Positions 56,025 through 64,000 of a stretch of DNA of 64,000 bases are shown piece by piece. Source of the stretch: Bufo bufo (Eukaryota; Chordata; Amphibia; Anura; Bufonidae); contig NC_053393.1 in assembly GCF_905171765.1 (NCBI RefSeq), positions 64,077,371 to 64,141,370 on the forward strand. Direction: 5' to 3'. The notes below the pieces were generated by a model. The model was not told the origin of the DNA and ran no database searches. It worked only from the letters and a program-made list of their open reading frames with translations. Each line of letters starts with the position of its first letter. Positions within the stretch are counted from its first letter, which is position 1. Position numbers and translations under genes: made by a program.

Positions 56025-57505
56025 CCGGATAGGGTCCGTAACAGGGATTAAACTGATAGCAATAGTACTAGTTAAGACACCACTCATATAGGGTGTCACA
56101 GCACATTGCTCTGTGCACGCGCAGTGCCCCAATTTGGGAGTAAGAGGACCGACCAAGCTGCTTTTTCCATCTCCCGGTTCCTGAAATCAATTCAGTTTAG
56201 TGTATGAGAGTTTGGTCTGTCACTGTGAAGGCAGTCGAAGGTACCCGGCCTAAATTTTTTTTCATAAAAGGCAATTCCTGATATGGGACGTAACAGGGAT
56301 TAAACTGATGAGAATAATACTACAGAAAATACCACTCATATCGGTGGAGGGAGCCAGCGTTTTTTTAACCATCTCCCCGTTCAAAAAATCTATTTAATAA
56401 ATGGCCCCCAGATTGGGGATGTTAGAGGGATTAAACTGATGAGAATAGTACTACAGAAAATACCACTCATATCGGGTGTGACAGTAAATTGCACGGCGCA
56501 GATGCAGTCACCGTGGTTTAAAACAGAGTGGAGGGAGCCAGCGTTTTTTTAACCATCTCCCCGTTTGAAAAATCTATTCAATAAATGGCACCCAGATTGG
56601 GGACGTTAGAGGGATTAAACTGATGAGAATAGTACTACAGAAAATACCACTCATATCGGGTGTGACAGTAAATTGCACGGCGCAGACGCAGTCACCGTGG
56701 TTTAAAACAGAGTGGAGGGAGCCAGGTTTTTTTTAACCATCTCCCCGTTCGAAAAATCTATTCAATAAATGGCACCCAGATTGGGGACGTTAGAGGGATT
56801 AAACTGATGAGAATAGTACTACAGAAAATACCACTCATATCGGGTGTGACAGTAAATTGCACGGCGCAGACGCAGTCACCGTGGATTAAAACAGAGTGGA
56901 GGGAGCCAGCGTTTTTTTAACCATCTCCCCGTCCGAAAAATCTGTTTAATAAATGGCCCCCAGATTGGGGAGTCGGGGACGTTAGAGGGATTAAACTGAT
57001 GAGAATAGTACTACAGAAAATACCACTCATATCGGGTGTGACAGTAAATTGCACGGCGCAGACGCAGTCACCGTGGATAAAAACAAAGGGGAGGGAGCCA
57101 GCGTTTTTTTAACCATCTCCCCGTTCGAAAAATCTATTCAATAAATGGCACCCAGATTGGGGACGTTAGAGGGATTAAACTGATGAGAATAGTACTACAG
57201 AAAATACCACTCATATCGGGTGTGACAGTAAATTGCACGGCGCAGACGCAGTCACCGTGGATTAAAACAGAGTGGAGGGAGCCAGCGTTTTTTTAACCAT
57301 CTCCCCGTCCGAAAAATCTGTTTAATAAATGGCCCCCAGATTGGGGAGTCGGGGACGTTAGAGGGATTAAACTGATGAGAATAGTACTACAGAAAATACC
57401 ACTCATATCGGGTGTGACAGTAAATTGCACGGCGCAGACGCAGTCACCGTGGATAAAAACAAAGGGGAGGGAGCCAGCGTTTTTTTAACCATCTCCCCGT
57501 TCGAA
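56025..57505. repeat. Second satellite of the giant hAT, about 185-bp units
   Basis: CAGATTGGGGACGTTAGAGG or a variant recurs near 56411, 56594, 56779, 56963, 57154 and 57339, steps of 183-191 bp. Units include ATTAAACTGATGAGAATAGT, CACTCATATCGGGTGTGACA and GGGAGCCAGCGTTTTTTTAA. The form with GGGGAGTCGGGGAC occurs at 56963 and 57339, so a dimer of 376 bp has duplicated. The first units (from 56025) are more diverged. Confidence 0.9.
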
Positions 57506-57526
57506 AAATCAATTCAATTGACCTTT

Positions 57527-57640
57527 CGGGGACCCTTGGTGTTGTACGTGGCTGGGTGGAGGAAGAAACCTTCAATGACATCACCGGGACGTGGCTAGCT
57601 TGGTATCCAACCTTGTGCAAATGGGGAGTTTGCGGTTGTG
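57527..57640 (+). pseudogene. Second duplicated transposase fragment
   Basis: GGTGTTGTACGTGGCTGGG, TCAATGACATCA and ATCCAACCTTGTGCAAATGG match 54632-54735 of the transposase gene with deletions. Another scrap at 56237-56275 (AAGGTACCCGGCCTAAATTT) matches 53369-53408. Confidence 0.85.
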
Positions 57641-58157
57641 CAAATGAACTGTTTGCGGTGCATTAAAAGGGGAGTTTGGTCTGTCAATGTCTGTGATGCG
57701 GGCGTAACCCTTACACTACCTGATCGATACAACATCATACCTGATCGTATACACACACTGGATGTTTTAAAGCACGTTATTCCAAACAATTTAGGAATGT
57801 TAGTTGATTTATGCCCTTTATGGATTAAAACCCGACTCTGCGTCCACTACGTAATTTTCCATGGGAGTTTTGCCATAGATCCCCCTCCGGCATGCCACAG
57901 TCCAGGTGTTAGACCCCTTGAAACAACTTTCTCATCACTATTGTGGCCAGAAAGAGTCCCTGTGGGTTTTAAAATTCGCCTGTCTATTGAAGTCTATGGC
58001 GGTTCGCCCGGTTCGCCAGTTCGCGAACATTTGCGGAAGTTCGCGTTCGCTGTTCGCGAACTGAAAATTTTATGTTCGCGACATCACTAATAGTAAGTGA
58101 AAACAAAAGATAATGCAACAAACTTAGAAAAAGTGTCCGTATGTATAATCCTAATTG

Positions 58158-58201
58158 TCCCTACGCGTTTCGCCTAGTTGATATCAGGCTCCATAGGGGA
58201 C
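58158..58201 (-). ncRNA. Hammerhead-ribozyme-like hairpin, degenerate
   Basis: On the minus strand: TGTCCCCTA, then GCCTGATATCAACTAGGC, then GAAACGCG, then TAGGGACA. The outer arms pair, and GCCT pairs with AGGC. CTGAT and GAAAC sit where a small hammerhead has CUGAUGA and GAAA. The GA of the core is altered. Penelope-like elements are known to carry hammerhead motifs, which gives context. The orientation is opposite to the RT gene here. Confidence 0.3.
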
Positions 58202-58423
58202 ATACCAAACTTTACAGATCCCTATCACCGTAATTGTCACCAAAATTCAAAGGAAATTAATGAATAAAAAAATTTAATTTACTGATATCAAAGTCATCAC
58301 TATTATACAGGATGCTCACTAGAAAAAAAAAATATCAGTACTAATAAAAACATCATAGTTAAGTCATCAGACAAAGTGGAAAACATTGTTATCCTCTCCC
58401 TTCAGTAATATAGGGATAATTGC

Positions 58424-60150
58424 ATGTCTTTATTTTCTGATAAAAAGAGCTATGAAATATTGAGGCGTGACCCAACAATTGAGTTTTTAGTGGAGCTATC
58501 TCAAATCCTACAAGAGGGTCTAGAAAACAAATGTATTGACCGCAAAGAATTGGAGTATTTGTTACCTACGACTCCAAAAATTGCAACATTTTACGGACTC
58601 CCCAAAATTCATAAAGGTACTAACCCTTTAAAAGGACGTCCCCTAGTCTCAGGGATTGAGAGCCTAACTCATCATGCAGGAAGTTCTACGTCCCTTTGTG
58701 TGTGGTTTACCATCATACCTACGTGACACGACAGACTTATTAAAACAAGTTGATGGTGTCATTATGGAACCAGAGAGTTGGTTTGCCTCTATTGATGTAG
58801 AGGCCCTCTATACGTTCATTCACCATAACAAAGGTTTATCAGCAGTAAAATATTTTCTGGACTCTAGGTCTAATGATATGTATCAACACAACATGTTTTT
58901 TCTGCAACTACTCAACTTTATTTTAACGCACAACTACTTTGTGTTTTAGGACCGTCTCTACCACCAGCTCAGGGGCACCGCTATGGGTGGCCCTTGTGCA
59001 CCAACTTATGCAAATTTGCTCCTGGGCTGGTGGGAGGATACAGTGGTGTTCTCTGAATCTATGGCATACTGGACCCGATATATATCTCTTTGGTCCAGAT
59101 TCTTAGATGATGTTCTACTCCTCTGGTCAGGAACTGAAAGTGATTTCCACCAGTTTATGGAGGCATTAAACTCAAATCATATAGGCCTATTTTCCACTTC
59201 AGAAATACATCGTAATACCATTACTTTCCTGAAAAGAATGACATAAAAACCACCCTGTTCCGCAAAAAGACCTTGAACAATAGTTTACAACGATGGGACA
59301 GTTTCCATCCCAAGCCTTTGAAAAGGGGTATCTCCAAAGGACAGTTTTTGAGGATTCGGAGAAACCGTTCTGATCCAGAAAATTTGAAACATGAGGCATC
59401 AAAACTGTTTCATCGTTTTAAACAAAGGGGATACCCAAATCCATGCTTATATGAAGCATGGAATTGGGCAAACTCGAGAGACCGCTCCTCCCTATTACAA
59501 CCAAAGGTTAAGAGAACGAGTCCTCAAGATCCCATTATTGGCACATTTGACTCAGAGTCTCAACAAATTTGAGACATCTTGAGTCGCTATTGGTCACTCA
59601 TCAAGACTGACCCTGACCTAACGGCTGTATTACCTGAGAATCCGGCTATTACGTTCAGACGTGGCCGCAGTGTAGGGGATACACTAGTTCATAGTCATCT
59701 AGACCCTCCAGATACTAGCACATGGTTATCCTATAGACAAGTGGGCACTTTTAAATGCGGGAAATGCAAGGCCTGCACATTTATATCCTCAGGAAAAACC
59801 TTTACAAATAGTTCGGGGGATAAGTAATTTGATACCCGCAACTTTGCAAACTGCAACACTACTGGAGTTATTTATTTGGCTCAATGTGACTCCGGACTTA
59901 AATATGTAGGAAAAACCAAAAGGATCTTTAAGAAAAGAATCCTTGAACATATTGGGGATATCCGAAATAGTCGGGATAAGCCCATCTCTAGACATATATG
60001 GGCCAGCCATGCAGGGTCCAATAAGGTCATTCACTTTTCCATGATTGAAGTACTCAAAGTATCTAATAGGGTGGTGATTTTGATAAACTCCTAAAACAAA
60101 AAGAGTCCAGAAGGATTTTTATGCTTAATACTGTGGCAGCTGGACTCAAT
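58424..60150 (+). pseudogene. Penelope-like RT with GIY-YIG endonuclease, broken
   Basis: Pieces in order: FYGLPKIHKGTNPLKGRPLV and SGIESLTHHAG; after a frameshift near 58670, EVLRPFVCGLPSYLRDTTDL and WFASIDVEALY (first catalytic Asp); after a stop near 58948, GTAMGGPCAPTYANLLLGWW and RFLDDVLLLWSG (second and third Asp); a shift near 59246, then RWDSFHPKPLKRGISKGQF, a basic region, KCGKCKACTFI, and GVIYLAQCDSGLKYVGKTKR with KRILEHIGDI, the GIY-YIG nuclease. Stops occur at about 59570 and 59825. The enzyme type makes nicks and reverse transcribes at the break. Confidence 0.92.
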
Positions 60151-60180
60151 GAATCCATTCAATTTGCGTGTTTTCTCTAA

Positions 60181-60860
60181 GGGGCCTTCTATATCTTAAT
60201 ATTTTTGGATCTATTGATTATCAACATCTTTCATACTCTAATAAAGGTGATTGGGAGGTGAACTTCTCCTAATAGATCCCCAATTTTTTCTGCAGACAAT
60301 TACCCTTATATGACATCATCAGTAGTCTACCAGCACAGGGGTACCATATGGCTATATTACTGGCTTGTCCCACTAAATCCCTCTTGTTATCAGATAGGGT
60401 AATATTCGCCTTCTTCACTAAAAATGATTTCTTCACTATAGGGTCTGGCCATTAAATGTGGGCGTTACCCTTTGACGGTCACAATATGTATTTATATATA
60501 AAACATAATGGACATCTCTAAACTGCCATTATGCATAATACTACCTCGCTTTGTCTTTTATAGGACGTGGCTAAAAAAATGTGGGCATCACCATTAGTTG
60601 GCCACATTATCTATATATAAAATACAAAACAATGAATTGACAATATGATATGTAGTGTAAGTTGATTATACTACTAACTGTATCTATTTATCTAATTTGT
60701 CCTCCCAGTTTTCATCGGCTTTTAACTCAGCCTTTCCTATTGAGAGCGCTTTATTCAGCCGGCTGATGCGGTCATGTGATCGGCAGCAAGATAACGTGAC
60801 TGCGGATGACGTCAGACGGCACCCGGAAGTAAAGCATTTTGCTATACTTGCTATACAGCA
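60181..60860. other. Gene-free stretch after the Penelope-like element
   Basis: AT-rich sequence with no recognised frame. It probably includes the 3' untranslated part of the Penelope element (to an unknown point) and unrelated flank (GGCACCCGGAAGTAAAGC near 60820). Confidence 0.4.
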
Positions 60861-60864
60861 GCAG

Positions 60865-62348
60865 GTACCTGTCACATCCAGTGCCTCCCAGGTGACGTCT
60901 CCTCCGATGTAGATCTTCTCTGTCATCATCTTCTCCATTTGGTCCATACAACTTCTTTCAGCTGCGCCTCGTCTCTGCAGAGTGTGACACACAGACTTCT
61001 TAGCTTCCTCACATTTCTATCATCATCTCCCAACCTGGAGTCCCCGCAGCGTTATCTTGCTGCTCGCTGTGCTCCCCAATACCCCAAATACTATCCTGAA
61101 GAAAAATGAGTGCCCCCATAGTAATAGTGCGCCTCATAGTCCCACCAATAGTAATTCTATTCCAGAATGCCCGCAATAGTAATACTGCCCTCTACAGTGC
61201 CCCCAAACGTGATAACGCTCCCCAAGAGTGCCCCCATTAGTGGAAGAGTCCTCCAGTATTAATAATACCCTCACAGAGCCCCCACTAAAAATAAGGCCCC
61301 CTATTGTTCCCCCAGTGGTAATAAAAGCTATCTACAGACCCCTCAGTAGTAATAAGGCCACCTATAGTGCTCTTAGTAGAAATAAGGCAGATCTAGAAGT
61401 CCCTTCTATAGAGCCCCCAGAAGTAATAAGAACGCCTAATGTGCCCTTGATTTATAATACTCAGTGCCCCCAGTATTTATACTGCCCCTAATGTTATAAT
61501 GCTCAACCTGAAGTGCCCACAGTATTTATAATGCCACCTGTAGTTATATTCCTCCCTCCACCATAAAGTCCCATGTAAATAACATCACACCATCTCTCCA
61601 GCCCCCTCCAATATACAGTCCCATGTAAATAGCATCCCTCTATATCTACAACCCCCTCAAAAATATAGTCACATGTAAATAACATCACCTCCTCCCCAGT
61701 CGCTTTCAACATATAGTCCCAAGCAAATAATATCACCCCCCTCCCAGCCGCCTCCAACATGCAATCCCATGTAAACATCACCCCCTCAACATTCAGCCCC
61801 ATGTAAATAACATAATTCCCCCCCATCAGCCACCTTCAACATACAGGCCGATGTAAATAACATTACTGCCTCCCTCAGACCACTGTAACATTCAGTCCCA
61901 TGTAAATAACATCATTCCCCCCCACCAGCCACCTTCAACATACAGTCCCATGTAAATATCATCACTGCCTCCCCCAGCCCCCTCCGACATTCAGTCCCAT
62001 GTAAATATCACTCCCTCCCACAGCCGCCTCCAAGATACAGTCCCATGTAAATAACAATTCTCCCTTCAGGCCTAAAATACAGTCCCAGTTAAATAACCAC
62101 AACTCCTGGCATGTAGCAGACATCACCACAGCTTCTTCTCCTCTTCACTGCTGTCCTCTCCTGCACTGGTCACATGACCTGTGATGTCATCACAGGTCCT
62201 ACAGCTCTTCCGATGCATTAGATTCAATTGTATTGCTATCCTGAGGACCGCAATACAGTTGTATCTAGCAGGCAGGCAGGATATTCGGGGCCTGGGACAA
62301 AACATCAGGGGCCCAGGCCCCGAATGTTTCAACCTAGCAACGAACCTG
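60865..62348. mobile_element. hAT-like repeat, right part
   Basis: 60870-61095 matches 17985-18235. The right end, read on the minus strand, is CAGGTTCGTTGCTAGGTTGA, a hAT-like terminus (CARNG type, diverged). The interior is made of GTGCCCCCA-AGTAATAAT-like words (61090-61500) and a minisatellite. No gene. Confidence 0.5.
61555..62100. repeat. Degenerate minisatellite, unit about 50 bp, a dozen copies
   Basis: CAGTCCCATGTAAATAACAT, or variants, recurs roughly every 45-52 bp from 61567 to 62090, each followed by a CCCCTCC-rich stretch. Confidence 0.85.
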
Positions 62349-62352
62349 GTAC

Positions 62353-62765
62353 TAGGGTGGCCAGACATCCGGTTTTAGGCCGGACAGTCCAGTTTTCAGG
62401 CTCCCTGTCCTCCACCCAGCGCTTGGCCTGGACGGACACAGGGATGTCCACCCTTTCAGTAGCTCACGCTCAGACAGCAGCACTGCGCTGTCTGAGTGTG
62501 AGCTGCAGCAACTGACTGAGGTTTCTCTCACCCCCAGTCAGTCACTAGAGCCGCAGACATGGCTCCCTGTGGCTGACTGAGGGGGAGAGAAGCACCCTGG
62601 CTGCCCCCAGCTCACCTTCCCCTCAGAAACTTCTTCTCTCTCCTCCCCCCGTTTTTCCCCTGGCGGCGAAGGGGGAGTGGCTTCATGGAGGTGGGTGTGG
62701 TTTGTCGGTTTGGGGGCGTGGCCGGTGAGATCCAGCTTTCTTGGGTGAAGCCAGTGGCCACCCTA
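62353..62765. mobile_element. hAT MITE, 413 bp
   Basis: TAGGGTGGCCAGACATCC and CCAGTGGCCACCCTA. The flanking octamers CCTGGTAC (62345-62352) and CCTTTTAC (62766-62773) match at six of eight bases. It sits directly at the end of the previous hAT-like repeat. Confidence 0.75.
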
Positions 62766-62855
62766 CCTTTTACATGGGTAGACAAACAGAACAGCACACC
62801 TGTACTGGTAACTACTAACTAGGGAACCTAAAGCTCATGTACCATCCCCTAGAGG

Positions 62856-62945
62856 ATGGGGAGATCTCTGGATCCATGTGAGGTCCAGGGCTGGTTCTAG
62901 CTTTGTTGGAAAGAGGTTGTCATGTACTACCGTATATTATGTCAG
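62856..62945. repeat. Inverted second copy of the 28355-28420 repeat
   Basis: GAGATCTCTGGATCCATGTG and TCTAGCTTTGTTGGAAAGAG are the complement of 28360-28425 with few changes. It is a fragment of an abundant element. Confidence 0.75.
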
Positions 62946-63039
62946 TGGAGGGCAAATGGATCCAAGCTGCTGGCAGAGACAAGGAGAAGAGGTGATTCCC
63001 GAGGAAGCAGGGCAGCGACAGACACAGGCTGCTATTGCA

Positions 63040-63368
63040 ACACTTTTGTGGACGGATGAGACCAAAATAGAACTTTTTGTTTTAAATGAGAAGTGTCATG
63101 TTTAGAGAAAGGAAAACACTGCATTCCAGCATGAAAACCTCATCTCATCTGTGAAACACAGTGGTGGTAGAATCATGATTTGGGCCTGTTTTGCTGTATC
63201 TGGGCTAGGGTGACTTGCCGTAATTGATGGAACAATGAATTCTGAATTATACCAGAAGATTCTAAAGGAAAATGTCAGGACATCCATCTGTGAGCTGAAT
63301 CTCCAAAGAACGTGGATCATGTACAAGACAACAACCCTAAGCACAAGTCATTCGACCAAAGAATGGTT
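63040..63368 (+). pseudogene. Tc1 transposase relic
   Basis: LLWTDETKIELFVLNEKCHV (first catalytic Asp), a stop, KENTAFQHENLISSVKHSGG and RIMIWACFAVSGLG match the middle of Tc1 transposases; then DGTMNSELYQKILKENV and TSHSTKEWL follow with the second Asp lost to a shift. No terminal repeats were found. It is older than the Tc1 elements at 12-17 kb. Confidence 0.85.
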
Positions 63369-63370
63369 AA

Positions 63371-64000
63371 CACTATAAGGACCCGCGTTGTACATGTATG
63401 TCGCAACCGGACATGACTTAAGGACCAGCGCCGTACATGTACGGTGCAAGGTCCGCGGGGCTCTGGTGAACGATAGGTGCAGAATCGCGGCACCATGGCT
63501 GCTCTTACCGGCAGGCAGCCATGCCGTGTAAGGGCACCATGGTGCTGCACTGCCCCCCTGCAGCTCCAAGCGCTGCAATTGGTCAGTCAATGAAGACTGG
63601 AACATCGCAGCGCATCGAAGCTGTCACAGGCATCGGGGCGGGATGGGGGGAGGTCAGGGGGAGGTGGCCGGTGCTGAACTGGTCAGCACCGGTCTCCTCT
63701 GAGGTGAGGCAGGGGATACTGGTGTTTTGGGTCCCCTACCAGCGCTGCGATTGCCTGGAGCAACGCTCCAGCCAATGGCAGCGCTATAGCTGCACAGGAA
63801 AGGGCAGAACTTCCGTACATGCAGCCATTCTAGCTGGTGACTGCATTCAGAGAGGTTCTGTGCCTTTCTGTGCTGCTTGTTGCTTGCTGGGACTTGTCGT
63901 GCGCCACCACTGCGATTTAACCCTTTCCTGAAGAAAAAAAGAAGAAAAGAAGAACATCTGGAATTACTGCATTGCTTTTTTTTTCATTTGCAGCTGTTCC
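63371..64000. mobile_element. Interspersed repeat with palindromic TACATGTA ends
   Basis: AAGGACCCGCGTTGTACATG and, 60 bp on, AAGGACCAGCGCCGTACATG start the block. GGTGCTGAACTGGTCAGCACC lacks one base to 20 in its core palindrome near 63680. The motif GTACAGGTACGCCC at 34556 resembles this end. No gene; the right end is outside the window or near 63925. Confidence 0.4.

Larger units (their letters stand above)
47264..58089 (+). mobile_element. Giant hAT transposon, 10,826 bp, with exact 8-bp duplication
   Basis: The element runs from TAGAGATGGCCCGAAC to TTCGCGACATCACTA, with ATAGTAAG at 47256-47263 and 58090-58097. Ends (TAGAG/TAGTG) and duplication length are those of hAT elements. In order it contains GTTCGC-rich terminal repeats, about 0.4 kb of leader, a 4.4-kb satellite, the transposase gene, duplicated gene scraps, a second satellite of about 1.5 kb, and the GTTCGCGAAC-rich right end. 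Usual hAT elements are 2.5-5 kb, so this is unusually large. The exact duplication and one-stop transposase argue for recent movement. Confidence 0.95.
46836..60180 (+). mobile_element. Penelope-like retroelement, split by the giant hAT
   Basis: Sequence left of the hAT (46836-47255) and right of it (58090-60180) belongs to one element. The right part encodes a Penelope-type RT and a GIY-YIG endonuclease. Joining at one copy of ATAGTAAG gives continuous sequence. The left border is set at the end of the 91-bp array and is approximate. Stops and shifts make it inactive. Confidence 0.75.

Noticed and set aside
56290..57460. CTGATGAG ... GAAA in each unit of the second satellite, like a hammerhead core
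   Set aside because: GAAA is preceded by A rather than the pairing C, stem II would have no loop (TAGTACTA), and the other stems are weak.
63371..64000. GTACATGTAC palindromes as a transcription factor site or promoter
   Set aside because: They belong to a repeated block seen also near 34556, so a repeat end is the simpler reading.

Overview
The window looks like nuclear DNA of a large-genome vertebrate, most likely a frog. It holds Tc1, hAT, PIF/Harbinger-like, TTAA-target, BEL/Pao, Ty3/gypsy, L1 and Penelope-like elements of kinds I associate with anurans, nested into each other, with almost no recognisable host gene. That assignment is an inference from element types; no species-diagnostic gene is present. 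No bacterial operons, rRNA, tRNA or CRISPR arrays were seen.

Layout. 1-1.1 kb: a small split reading frame (minus strand) ending in a MADF/Myb-like domain, around a perfect long palindrome. 1.2-2.0 kb: microsatellite and a 118-bp minisatellite. 2.5-12.1 kb: a broken BEL/Pao retrotransposon (minus strand) interrupted by a Ty3/gypsy chromovirus-type element (4184-9469, both LTRs, 5-bp duplication) and several MITEs. 12.3-17.6 kb: three Tc1 elements of different families, two sharing one TA, the third carrying a 955-bp foldback MITE. 17.7-21.8 kb: hAT and TTAA-type MITEs and LTR-like sequence. 21.9-27.7 kb: a full-length L1 (minus strand) with both frames open but a Asp-to-His change in the reverse transcriptase core. 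28-36.3 kb: old interspersed repeats, a 330-bp tandem repeat, and trains of Harbinger-like MITEs placed end to end with only TAA between them. 36.4-41.8 kb: a degraded hAT element. 43.3-46.8 kb: another hAT-like element with internal repeats. 46.8-60.2 kb: a Penelope-like element split by a 10,826-bp hAT transposon (47264-58089). 60.2-64 kb: hAT-like repeats, a minisatellite, a hAT MITE and a Tc1 relic.

The standout is the 10.8-kb hAT. It has an exact 8-bp duplication, a BED-finger transposase reading frame broken by one stop codon, a 4.4-kb satellite upstream of the gene arranged as a 10-monomer higher-order repeat (pattern ABBABABABB, period about 1443 bp), and a downstream region built from a second satellite plus duplicated scraps of its own transposase gene. 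The two monomer types carry the same small palindrome with a compensatory base exchange.

The elements do not form a pathway. The nesting gives relative ages: BEL before gypsy, Penelope before the giant hAT, an old repeat before the L1, and the 29-33 kb repeat before the MITE train. Coordinates of duplications and motifs were read by eye; domain names rest on recognised family motifs, not on database searches.
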